A stretch of DNA of 64,000 nucleotides, taken from positions 2,046,001-2,110,000 of the forward strand of contig VDMD01000001.1 of NCBI GenBank assembly GCA_007026445.1, read 5' to 3'. Source of the stretch: Schizophyllum amplum. Taxonomy: Eukaryota; Basidiomycota; Agaricomycetes; Agaricales; Schizophyllaceae. Below the pieces are notes generated by a model. The model was not told where the DNA came from and ran no database searches. It saw nothing but the letters and a program-made list of their open reading frames with translations. Positions 33,730-44,583 of this stretch are shown here, in pieces (the stretch's first letter is position 1; each line of letters begins with the position of its first letter). A program made the translations under genes and the position numbers.

Positions 33730-36700
33730 TCACGAGCCGCGAGGCCACTGTTGATATGGATCCAGCATCCAATTCTCCTCGGGGCGCATCTGGGTTTCAG
33801 GCAGCGGCTGGAGGTGACCGTACGCCCGACCGTCCAGTCTGAATTGGGGATCGGGGAGAAGTGGTCCGTCGGGCTGCTGCGGCAAGGGCGGGGGAAACGA
33901 CGACTCGTATGGCATCATATCCAGCTGGCCCGGCATGAACTGGGCTGCAGCTTGCGTCTGACCCGGATAGTCGGGGGGATACTGATTCCATTCGAACGTC
34001 GACTGCAGCGCCTGTTGCACCTGGGGAGACGGAAGGGGATACTGTTCCTCTGTTGTTAAGGGGCGCAGTTCGTCCCATGCTCGTTGTTGAGCGAGAGGTT
34101 GTTGACGGCCCGCTCGCTCGCTCGTCATCCCAGGGTAGAAGCCGTCCTGCGCCATCCCCAATGGACCCGAAAGAGGAGGGAACGGCGCCTCCCATACGTC
34201 CGCCGTTCCCGCGCTCGCTGCCCGTCCCCGCGAAGCCCGCGTCCGCGCCGGAGGGCGCGAAAGTGTAGCGGCTCGCGTCGACGCCATGGAGCTGCTCGCG
34301 CGCACTGGCAGGTCGGCGACTGGAGCCGAAACCGAACTCGGACTCGGCGCGCTCGACGCGCTCACGGGCGTAGGGCTGGAACCGCCGTCGCGAAGCTTCG
34401 ACATGACGTTCTGCATCTGCGCCTGCTGCTGTCGTATGAGGTCCTGAGCGTAGGCCGACATCACGGGATTCGCTGACGAATGGCGACGGCGAGAATCCTC
34501 TTGGAGATGGCTCGTCGACGTCGATGGGCTCGCCGCTGCCGTCGCGGTCGACGTTGACGGCGCGTCCGCGGTAATCTCGGGCGAAGCTGTTTGTGGTGAA
34601 ACCACGCTCTGCGGCGGACTGGTCAACGGGGGAGATTGAGCTCCGTTCGCGGTCATTGATGGCGAGGGCGCTGAGCCCGAAGCTGCCTGTGTTCGGTCGG
34701 GCTGCTGGCCGGATGCTGCTGTTCGGGGAGACGCGCCCGACGCTGCCTGGGGAGACCCTCCTGCTTGTCCCCGGCCGGCTGAACGAGCCAGCGAAGCCGG
34801 TACCGGGCCGGACGCCGCCGCTGGTCCCGGGCCTTGCTTCGTTATCGCAGAGCTCCATGAGGGAGAGCCGTCGGCTAGCGGGACGGGAATCGCTTGGCTC
34901 GTAGCTGATGCTGTGGCGTTGGCTTGGCCCGGCTGCATCGTCGTCCGGTCCATCTGGGCTCCCGAATGTCCGTTTGCGAGTTGCGCCTGCTAACACAACT
35001 GAGTTTAGGCAAGAAAAGCAGAAAAAAAACAAGAGACTCACCTGGGCTGATGGACTCTCGCTCATCCGATGGTGGGTGGAAGGAGAAAGGCGAGGGGTCA
35101 TCGAGGCCGGCAAGTGCGCTGAATCGTCCTCCTTCTTCATCGTCCCTGCTCGCTGGTCCAGCTGCGTACCCGGTGGTATCGCTACCCCCGTATCCTGCAG
35201 GGAGAATTCCCAAGCCCAATCCCTGTCCTGCGAAGTAGAGGGTGGTCGGCGCTGTTGACGGCCTTGACGCATATCCTGCGAAGCCGGTCCCTGGCCGGGA
35301 GCCCGCATATCCTGTCCCTGGTCGGGAAACGCTGGGAAGGGGAAGTGTGCGGTCTCCCCCATCGATGAGGGGTGGAAGGGCGACTGCTGATGCCCCGGAG
35401 ACGGAAATGCTCCCTGATGCGGAGACGCCTGGCCCATCAAGTGGTGGGAGGTTATGCCCGGATGACCCGGCGAGGTGAAGGCCCCCTGCTGGTGCGGCGA
35501 GGGCATTGATTGACGGAAGGGCGAGGCCACGCCCTGTCGCGGAGCCTGCAGATTGCCCAGCGATCGCGGAGACGACAGCCGCAAGTGGAGGGAGCGCCGT
35601 TCCGCCAGCCGTTGTTGGCCGGGATGCGCTTCCCCGGAGGAGTAGATCCCCGTCCCGTGCGCGAAGCCCGTCTGCTGCGAGCCGATCTGCAAGTTGTCCT
35701 GTAGCGATAGCCTCGGCGAGGGCCCCGGACGCTGTCGAAGGTCGCGATAGGGTTGGTAGGCGCGCCCCTGCTGAAGCTGACGAGAAAAGTGATGTGGTAG
35801 GCCGTCCGCCGCTCGTAGGTGGGCGTCCATCGCCTGCGTGAACGCCGCCGGATGTTGTTGGCCGAGAGACGGATGGTGGGAGCCTTGACGATGTGGCTGG
35901 CCGAGATGTGAGGGAAGAAATCCCAGAGGTAGCGGGCCGTCCTGCCCCTGAGAGAAATCCAGCGGACCCGGTCCCGAAAAACCCTGTCCCCGCTGCTGAC
36001 CGGGATGAGGTCCCAGGTCGACTCCCGCCATTCCATGGGGTGGTGAGGGGGTGAAATGCGTCCTGCTGGGATCGAAACTCATTGGATTGTTGGTTCCGAA
36101 AGTCGCTGGATTGGTCTCGAAAGCTACTGAGTTGCCCCCGAAACGACTCTGACTGTTGACCTTGAAGTTCACCGAGTTGGCCTCGAAAGGAGTGCCCCGC
36201 GCCTTCACTTGCGATAAGTGAGGATTGAATGGCAAGGAAGAAGTGTATTCACCTGCTGATTCCCGAAAGGATTCGCCTCGAAAGGGATGTTCGCCTGAAC
36301 AGACAGTCAGGAAGAGCTTCTTACCGTGAGGTCCGTAGCATACCTGGCCTGGCTTGAAAGGATTGGCTTGCGCCAAGAAAGGACGAGCTTGCTGCAACTG
36401 CGTCAATGGACGTAAGCGGCGGATAGAATTAACCCGTACCGGATTCGCGAAAGGCCCGAAAGGAATGAGAGCCTCCCCGAAAGGAGGCGTCCTGCCCTCG
36501 AAATGCGTTGAAGTCCATGCCCTCGTATCCCGTGCTCGTCTCCGGGCGAACGTTCCGGCTATTGCCGCGAGGCATGCTGTGAGTCGCCGTTTCCGTCTTG
36601 ATGTGGACGGCATCGAGGTCAGATGGCTCAGCCTCGTCCATATCGGCGTCACCGTCCGCGTCGCGGTCATCGGCATCGTCGAGGTCGCCATCCGCGGAGG

Positions 36701-37632
36701 AATCTTGCTGAGCGGACTTTTTCGCTCCACGTCGGCCGCGCGAGCCGGCCTTGTTCGCCGCCACCATGCTGGCGTGCAGCGACGTCAAATCACGCATCAT
36801 CCGTTCGTTTTGCTCCTAAAAATGACGATAAGTCCATTTACGTTGACGACGGGTGTTGGACCCCACGGTGATCAGTACCAACCTGCTTATCCGCGTGAAC
36901 CGTCTGCGCATGCTGGCGAAGGTTGTCCAGACGAGAAAACTGCTTTCCACAGTGGCAGCTGAAGGGACGCTCGCCGGTGTGTTTCCTGAGAAAGGATTTA
37001 AGATTAGTTGAGGTTTGAAATTCAGTGTCGGAAGACACGGTAACTTGCCTGATATGACGGGCAAGGTGCTCGCTGCGGCTGAAAACCATCCGACAGTCTC
37101 CGTACCCTCTGCACTGAAAGGTCTTCGCGGGTGCAGGGCGATAGCGCTTGTTGACCCCGGAGTCTTGTGCGTTTGACGGGCGCGGACCTGAAGACAGGGC
37201 CGTAAGCACGCTTGTACATGAGATGAAGGATTGAGTGGAGGATCGAGCGCGTGTCCGCGCTAGGAGAGGAAGGGGGAGGGGTTCATGCAGAGGAAGCCTT
37301 GACAGGGCCAAGGGACAGGGACGAGGGTATGGATGGGACAACCGCATATATGCGCGGAGACGAAGACAAGTCCTTGAGTGCACGCACCTGCTCCGTTCAT
37401 GTTGGGAGACGCGACTACTGCTGCCATTGCGTTGCTGCTGCTGCAATTATCGTCAGCCTGATGTCTGGACGCCGCTGGGAGCGTAGCCGGGCGCGGTCTT
37501 CGCCTACCCCTTATCGGGCTCGGTGCAAGAGGCTGGGAGTACGCGCCCGTCGTGTGCTCGCGAGCAGAGAGCAGCCACATACCTGGTCTGCTGTGGATTG
37601 TCGTCTTGATCGTTCGGGTCTGCGCTGTCCAT
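33730..37632 (-). CDS. C2H2 zinc-finger transcription factor (Rsv/Usv1-like)
   Basis: Two adjacent C2H2 fingers near the N-terminus: [24 protein letters not shown] and, after an intron, [30 protein letters not shown]. This pair resembles fission-yeast Rsv1/Rsv2 and budding-yeast Usv1/Rgm1/Com2 stress regulators. The first exon is probably [12 protein letters not shown] at 37632, joined over a longer intron to the exon at about 37219 or 37205; this start is tentative. The intron between the fingers (36986-37048) is GC-AG. Downstream come an acidic segment ([13 protein letters not shown]), a stretch of NPF-like repeats, and a long Pro/Gln/Ser-rich region. The C-terminal exon after the 34990-35041 intron is read in the frame ending [16 protein letters not shown] at 33730. 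An alternative frame also stays open there. Total is about 1050 residues. Confidence 0.75.
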
Positions 37633-39471
37633 TCGACGCGGGGTTTTCGGTGGCCGCCTGTGGTCGGCGTCGACGACGTTGAGGGCAGCTCTGTGAGGTC
37701 GGCGAGGCGGTAGAGTGCCTGGTGCTAGGCGAGAGGCGGGCTTGGGTGCCTAGCGGAGGACGGAGGATGTGAGGTTAGAGAGAAAGAGTGCCTGAACTCT
37801 GAAGAGCGCTGTGAAAAACCGAAAGCAAAACTGTGCCTGGCCGTTCAGGGGCCAACACACGTGCTCCAAGTCATGTGCCACGGCATTCCGCCGTCGATGA
37901 GCCGCTATCGGTGCACCGCCTTCGGACCCACTCTTCCAGATGTTCGACGTTCCCTTCGGTCGGCGCAAGGCCTGGATCCCCCAGTCCAGGCGCGGATCTG
38001 CCTCCACCAGCGGCGAGCGCTAAACGTGTGCCCATCTCACGTACGAGCCAACTGCCACCACCCTCGGACGCTGTCCTCTGTGAGATCCGCCAACCTCGAC
38101 CGCTCAAGCTCAAGTCTCTCCCGCTTCCGAGGCCTATCTGGGGTTTCCCCGGCCTTCGTCCGTGCTCTCGCTATACAGTCGAGAGATGTCAGCCTGATTT
38201 ACGACGACCGACCTCTTCGCTTAGTCCTCTGCTGAGTGCTGGCAGACGGCCGCGCTCAATTCCCACCACGTCTCATCTGACAACTTCCACTGCCGCCCAG
38301 GACCCGACGCTTCAGGCTGCAAGCGCGGCCGTCCGTCCTTCGCACGTCCGCCATTCGAACCTTGTCCTCGACATCAAGACCGGTCCGGTTCAGGATCACA
38401 GATTTACCGCCGTAGCGAGATAAAGCTCCGCCACGTTCGGCGTTGTTGGCCGCCTTCCCCGGAGCGACAGAAAGGCTTTTGGCTGCACAGACTCCCGGGC
38501 ATACTTCTCGTTCTTTCAAACATCGCCTACCCCGCGATTTGCAGGCACCCGTCTCTCATCAGTTGCAGTGGAGCATCAGAGAAGCGTACAGGCCAGTGGA
38601 GCATCAAGGAACTCATGTCGGTACCGGCCACTTGTGTCCTCGTATGGTGCCCTTGTTCTCTTTTCGCCCACGTCGAATGCGTCGAGCCCTATGTATGTAT
38701 CTGGATTATCTCCGCAGCGTGAAAGCCAGGGGGATATCGCGGCGTCCCCTAACATCCATCTCCTTGTTCCTCGTCTAGTGATATTGGCCTTGCGAACGTA
38801 CTAACGATAATTAAATGGCCTAAGGCATCGCCGTACGTCCCGTCCACCACGGACAATCAATCTTTTAGCATTGCGTTCACCGTTAACGTTGGCTGTGTTC
38901 TGAACCATTTTCTGTAGTGCAGCCTCTTTCTGCCTACTTACCTGCGACTTGAATATCGTCCGGGCTGCCAATGCTTCCGAGGCGCAGGTTCTGGACCGTT
39001 CGGCAGTCTTCACAGAATGAAACCTCGCATTTGCACGATGTCATCGGGAAATATGAAGCTTCAAGCTTCAAGTTTAAGAGTAGCCCGCGTCTTGAATCGA
39101 GGTTTTGTCCCGTGTCTAACGGCTGCGGGCTCGTGCGCAGTTGTCCTCGCTATTGACCACGCTTCGATAGAGGTTTGTACAGCAGCAGCCAAAACGAATT
39201 CCATCATCATATACTTCATAGGCTGGTAGCAGTCTTTGGTCCAAGTCTTCACTGTGGTCGCCTACCTAAGAGTTCAATAAGTACTTATTGCCATGAAGTT
39301 GAACTCTGTCGGTTCCGGCTCCACGTGAGGCTGTGTCGGTCACATGACATTAGAAAGTTCTCGACGTTTTCCGACGTCGCGTCCGCGTTCGCGTCTTTTC
39401 TGCTACCACCAAGACGTTTGACCACATTCGAACCCTCATCATCTCACCGTCCCACTATAAAACGCGTCAAG
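37633..39471. other. 1.8-kb intergenic region, divergent upstream regions
   Basis: This lies between the starts of the zinc-finger gene (minus) and the 39472 gene (plus). Open frames on the plus strand around 37833-38423 are Ser/Pro/Arg-rich and show no homology I recognise. A short self-complementary stretch GAAGCTTCAAGCTTCAAG lies near 39055-39072. Confidence 0.45.
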
Positions 39472-40374
39472 ATGGACGTATGGACTCAAACGAACCCCGT
39501 CGCGTCCTACACGGATTACGCCCCCCACATCCGACACCCCTGGCTCGCCAAGCCGTGCATGAAGCGCCAGCATAGCTCTAGCCCCAGCGACACCGAATCC
39601 AACGACAACGAACGCCGGCTGAAGCGCAGGAAGTACACCAATTTCGAACGCGGTTTCTCCCGGCTCAGCCTGGGAGGCCCCCTGCGCAATTCGTCCCCGT
39701 CCGCGGGCTCCTCCAGCGCGCATTCCAGCGTACCGGAAATCACGGAGATCGAGCTCCCGCATACGGACGTGCCAATTGACGGAGATGGGACGACGCCCAT
39801 GGACCTGGATACACCGCGCGTGGAGGTAGACGGCTCGCTCTTCCCTACCCCCACCCCTACCCCCGTTTACCCCTTAACTGTGAAGCCTACCAGCGTGGAG
39901 GAGCCCGGGTTCAAAAGCCCGAGCCTGACCCTGCCTGCGCCGGACGTTCACATGAAGGGCATGCACTCGTATGAAGTGGGCCGAGATCGTGAGCGCGACA
40001 CCGCTGTCACCCTATGGCGGGATGCGCTGACCGCCCCTTCTCCAGGTATCGTTATCACAGACCTGGACACGTCGTCGGACGAAGAAGACCTTGCAACCAA
40101 CGAGACGGATGGGATAGACACGAGCTCTATCACCGTGTCGCCTGCGCTGTTGCAGCGCTTGCGGCAGCGCCAATTCGAACAAACACCCATTCCCCTCACA
40201 CCTGGTCCCAGTCAGGCGCTCGTCCTGTTCAAGCCCTCTCCCCCGTTGTGGAAATCCTCAACTGGCGAGGAAGACGATGCACCATCTTCATCGCTACCCA
40301 GCGTTCGCCCGGAATATTCGACACCAGTTGATACCACAGGGGACGACGATGCTATGGACGTGGAACCTATTTGA
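39472..40374 (+). CDS. hypothetical acidic Ser/Pro-rich protein
   Basis: A single exon encodes 300 residues starting MDVWTQTNPVASYTDYAPH. It carries a basic patch (ERRLKRRKYTNFERG) that could be a nuclear localisation signal, a short FSRLSLGG motif, a PTPTPTP run and an acidic tail ending DDDAMDVEPI. No enzymatic or binding domain is visible. The composition suggests a disordered nuclear protein. I do not recognise it; basidiomycetes have similar short orphan proteins. The sequence CTATAAAACG lies only about 10 bp before the ATG, which raises the possibility that translation starts at the in-frame ATG near residue 30. Confidence 0.6.
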   Translation: MDVWTQTNPVASYTDYAPHIRHPWLAKPCMKRQHSSSPSDTESNDNERRLKRRKYTNFERGFSRLSLGGPLRNSSPSAGSSSAHSSVPEITEIELPHTDVPIDGDGTTPMDLDTPRVEVDGSLFPTPTPTPVYPLTVKPTSVEEPGFKSPSLTLPAPDVHMKGMHSYEVGRDRERDTAVTLWRDALTAPSPGIVITDLDTSSDEEDLATNETDGIDTSSITVSPALLQRLRQRQFEQTPIPLTPGPSQALVLFKPSPPLWKSSTGEEDDAPSSSLPSVRPEYSTPVDTTGDDDAMDVEPI

Positions 40375-40807
40375 AGATTTTGTTTGGAGGAAGCGAAGGG
40401 AAGAGATGGATTGGTATGTGAATGGTATCCCAAATCCAAAGCTCGACGCGGACGACATGGGAACCTTTGAGGTAGCTTCGTCGATCTTTCACATTTGTAT
40501 GTACGTACCTGGAGGTATCATGATACTTATGTCGAGTTCCTTCGGGTTTACGTGCGGGCACGCAGATTCGCTGGAAGCCACGAGTGGTTTCACTCTCCTG
40601 AGCTCAGAGCAAGCTGAGAATGTCGAATGAGCGACCCAGGCCGACCTGCAGATGATCGATGATCCCTGGGCGCATTATCGAAACTGTGGCGGTGCGATAA
40701 AAGCCACGTGGAATGCAGCGGGAGCATTACATACATTGATGATGATTGCGGCACGGCAGCCTTGCGTGGCTTCATTCACCTTTTGTTCACGACGACCACC
40801 TTCGACG

Positions 40808-42015
40808 ATGCCCATCATCTACAGCTCTGCAGAATTCAGCCGCCGCCATCGCCTACCGTCGCCCGCCGATAGCGACATCATCGACGCCGACGACTCTATT
40901 GTTCTCTCTGATCTCGTGCGGACCGGCGAGCAGTCTCGTCTGCGCCGCCGCGGCGCCATGCGGCTCGACCACGGCATGTATTCGCACTCTCAGCCTACGG
41001 CGCGCGGCGCAGCGCCGGCAGACGAGATGGACGAGGGTACGACTGGCTCTTCGTCCGATCGCGCGCACATGCGCTTCCCGCTTCGACGATACTCCTCCGT
41101 GGGACCAGCGGACGACTACCGGTACCGGCTCTATTGTTATGGATGCCAGTTGCAGGACACCGCCGACCCGCAGCCGTCGTGGGTGGAAGGGTCCTGCACG
41201 ACGTACGAACCGTCCCCGCTGCCGCTTTACCCCACGCCCCCGCATTCTGCGGCGCCAGGATCGCATACGACGAAAGGGGCGCTGAGTTGTGGGGCTCTTA
41301 TACATGCACAAGCCGCCCCTCGTCATCGTCTTCGTGTGTGGACTGCGAAGTGCGAGGCGTCGGATGTGGTGGTACCCATGGATCCGGAATATTTCGACAG
41401 CGCCGCATCCGCAAAAATCGTACACAGCCCTTGTGGATGCGTGCGCGAGGGTGTGGGCTGTGCTCTCTGGTGAGTGCTACGTTCTCCTAGATCTACTGCT
41501 TAAACTGACCCAATAATTGTAGTGGAAACCCCCTTGGCACACGCTACAAGCCCTGTCGCTCCGCGGCCACCGGCTTGTTCAGCTCTTCCTCGCGCCACCC
41601 CGCCCCTAAACCCCATTCGGCTGCAGCGCCCAGCGCGCCCACCTGTCCGTCCGGTTCCGACTATCACAGCCCTGCGCCCATTCCCCAGACCTCTTCAGCC
41701 GACGAAAACGACATGTTCGTGTACACCTTCTTCTCCTCGTCTGTCACGTCATACCCTCGCTTCACCTTCCCTCCGCGGCCGATCGACGAAGAACGACATA
41801 CCCAAGAAACCTCGTCAGGCTCTGTGGATGCAGATACCCTCGACCAGGATCAAACGCCGACGATGATGTTCGACCGCTTCGTCACCTCATCACCGCGCCC
41901 AGCGTCGTTCATGAGCACGGAAGGCGACCCCGCGTCGCCTGTCAATGAGGGGTGGAACGGACTGCCAGCCATGATAGATCCGGATGATGAAGATGGTTTA
42001 GGAGGATGCTACTGA
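40808..42015 (+). CDS. hypothetical protein with a Cys-rich CxC...CxxC module (VGCALCGNPLGTRY)
   Basis: Two exons (intron about 41472-41521) encode roughly 385 residues from the ATG at 40808. The junction falls inside a conserved-looking Cys module: SPCGCVREGVGCAL then CGNPLGTRYKPC. Its spacing suggests one bound zinc. A further conserved-looking segment MFVYTFFSSSVTSYPRF is followed by a low-complexity acidic end. I have seen this combination of a CxxCGNPLGTRY knuckle and an FVYTFFSxxVT segment in mushroom hypothetical proteins, with no known function. It is transcribed in the same direction as the 39472 gene, 430 bp downstream. Confidence 0.65.
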
Positions 42016-42614
42016 TTGCCAGCCGGCAGCCGGTGGCAGGGGACTCATCCCCTCGATATTCGATGGTCGATGGTGCCGCAAAGCCATACATGCTTACTCG
42101 AAGAAGACTCATTGCACGATATGACATGCTGAACGCCCACCCCTCTGACTGGCTGGCCCAGTTCTATGTATGTCTCCATCTACACGCCTGCAGTATGTAT
42201 GCATACCTACACTCGCATTCATCACTTGTATCATAAGGACTTGCCTGGGACTCATCTTGTCTACTTAGTGCGATAGGGAGCGGGAATATAACGAATATCA
42301 TCATCAAAGTCTGAAGCTGGTCTGAAGCCCGGACAGAACCTTCAAAGGTTCAAAGCTTCACCGGCACCAGTCACTCTCCCCGAGTTATCTCGAACACCGC
42401 TTCAGCACACGTCCGCAGGCTTCAAGCCTCCTGAAGAATGTCTTGACACTTAAGCATTCCGAGCAGTAGCGACCGTTCTCTCGGTCGATTGTGTCAGCCA
42501 CGATAGAGCGCACTGCATAAATTGACGCGGAGCAGCGTCCAAAGACCGCGAGCATAGAAGACATGACATAAAATGCATGAGAGTGGAATAAGATGCCATA
42601 CAGAGATCCAACAT

Positions 42615-43246
42615 TTAACCACGCTTCTTCGACACACCGACGGTCTTGCCGCGACGACCTGGCCGTGTATGTCAGTACATGGTGGTGGGAGGGCAGGCGC
42701 AAACGAACCGGTCGTCTTGGTGTGCTGGCCGCGGACACGGAGGCCCCAGTAGTGACGGAGACCACGGTGGGCGCGGATCTTCTTTAGCCGCTCAAGATCA
42801 TCACGGAGCTTCGAGTCGATGCCGTTGGACAGGATCTGGTAGTCCTTGCCGTCGACGATGTCCTTTTGCCTGTTCAAGAACCATGTGGGGATCTTGAACT
42901 GCGTCGGGTTTTGCATGATCGTGACAATGCGCTCGAGCTCGTCAGAGTTGAGTTCACCAGCGCTGAACAGGGGGGATAGCGTCAGCTCTTATGTGATCGG
43001 GATGCAGGACGCGCGACGCACCGCTTGTTGAGGTCGACATCAGCCTTCTTGCAGACGATGTTGGAGTAGCGGCGACCGACACCCTTGATCTCGGTCAAGG
43101 CGTACATGATCTTGCGCTTGCCATCGACGTTGGTGTTGAGCAGACGCAGGATGTGCTACGGAGATAGTTAGACGTCTCTGCAAGCTGCGATTGCGGGTGA
43201 GACGCACCTGGAACTGCTGGTGGGCCTCGGGGACAACGAGAGACAT
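42615..43246 (-). CDS. rps18: 40S ribosomal protein S18 (uS13)
   Basis: Small-subunit ribosomal protein at the head of the 40S, contacting P-site tRNA. Exons read [33 protein letters not shown] ... [40 protein letters not shown] ... [36 protein letters not shown] and [13 protein letters not shown]. This is the complete eukaryotic S18 of about 155 residues with three or more short introns. The start ATG at 43246 and the basic C-terminal tail agree with the family. The 600 bp downstream (42016-42614) holds no further gene. Confidence 0.95.
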
Positions 43247-44583
43247 CTTGAGGTAGGAAAGAGGCCTAGGAGGGGCAGAATTTCGTCAGACTTGGTTCTG
43301 GCTGGAGGGTGGTATCCGGAGGCGTTTGAAGCGATCCAACTCGAAAACGGTTCGTATGGTACCGTTCAAACGGCAGAACGTGTGTGTAGATCGCAACGAA
43401 CGCATCGAGGGGACGGGCGGACAGCAATATTCACCTGGAAGCTCTCTGTGATAGTCGTCGGGCGTGGGGAGGACCAAAACTTCGTCCGCGCGAGTGGTCA
43501 CGTCCCGTCACGTATGTGTGACCCAGCCCAGGTCGCGCGATCTTGTGTCCTCAACTCAACCTCGGCCAGGCCTCTCTATTGCGCCCTACATCAATGTCGC
43601 AAGACCTGTGTACTCAAACGAACTCCTTGATACCACGCACGTTCTCAAGGCTGTACCAGACGTGACGCTCATTCACGCCCTGTTAATCTCAATCCTCTTG
43701 TGTAAAGTGCACGTTGGCCTGTGTCTGGACTCTTGCTATCTTTTTAGTGACGAGTTCTGGTTTGCCGGAGCTATGGTGTGGCCACCGCTGGACGAAACGC
43801 CAAAAATTGCTTACAGAGGACGGCACCGTCGTCGCCTTGCGGACTGCGATGCGATTGAGAAGGTCAACGGCTCCTTGCCGTTGCTGTCTTTTAGCCTCTC
43901 ATCGTCACATTTCTGTGAAGCCGCACGCATCCTCTCTCGTTGTTTGTTGCCGTCGCCCGGTCCCTCTTGCAAGTTGAAGTATGAAATTGCTGCGATGATC
44001 AGGAGTGTCCACTGGACGTGGCTTGACACTGCAGAAGCTTCATCGGAATGGTTGACCGACATGACGCCAAGGGCTGGCTAAGGGATTGACTCTGAGGCCT
44101 GTTTGAGGCTCTTTGTTCAGACGTGGTGGAAAGAGTCAAAAACATGGAGTCGTTGTAGCGCTCAGTACTTACATCCTGGTTCGACAGTACACATCACGGC
44201 TTTGCAAGGTGTGCACTCTAGCACACGATTGGTGGCAGACAAGCGAGACCTCGGAGGTGACTCTGAAGCTCTGACCATCATAAGTGCAACAAACCGTGTC
44301 GGGCCTGGTGGTCTGTGTGTCCTTGTGGATACTCGCTACGATACTAATGGAAGCATCTGAGGCCCGAAGTGTATGCATTCAAATGATCACGCAAGCAGTC
44401 GATACGCCGCTTTCGCACTAGGTTCATCTTCAGAATCGTGTGGGTCCACTCGTTAGCTAGCACGTGACGGGGATATCCCGACTTGGCTCAGGCTGCCTAC
44501 GTCGTCATCCGGACTCTGAGCTCGACGTCGACCGCATCCTCGAAGCGACCGGCCAGCGACGACGCGGGCTGATACAAACTACA
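43247..44583. promoter_or_regulatory. divergent upstream region of rps18 and hse1
   Basis: This is 1.3 kb between two divergent start codons. The plus-strand frame at 43464-44081 is open for 205 codons, but its sequence has no domain and mixed codon usage, so I leave it out. An in-frame extension of hse1 runs back to 44464 without the VHS consensus. Confidence 0.45.

Noticed and set aside
33797..36730. One 977-codon minus-strand frame as a single exon of the zinc-finger gene.
   Set aside because: It reads through several introns and starts in the wrong frame relative to the acidic segment. Only parts of it are coding; the last part is treated as an alternative frame.
43464..44081. Plus-strand frame of 205 codons upstream of hse1.
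   Set aside because: No domain, no biased codon pattern, and it overlaps the rps18 upstream region.
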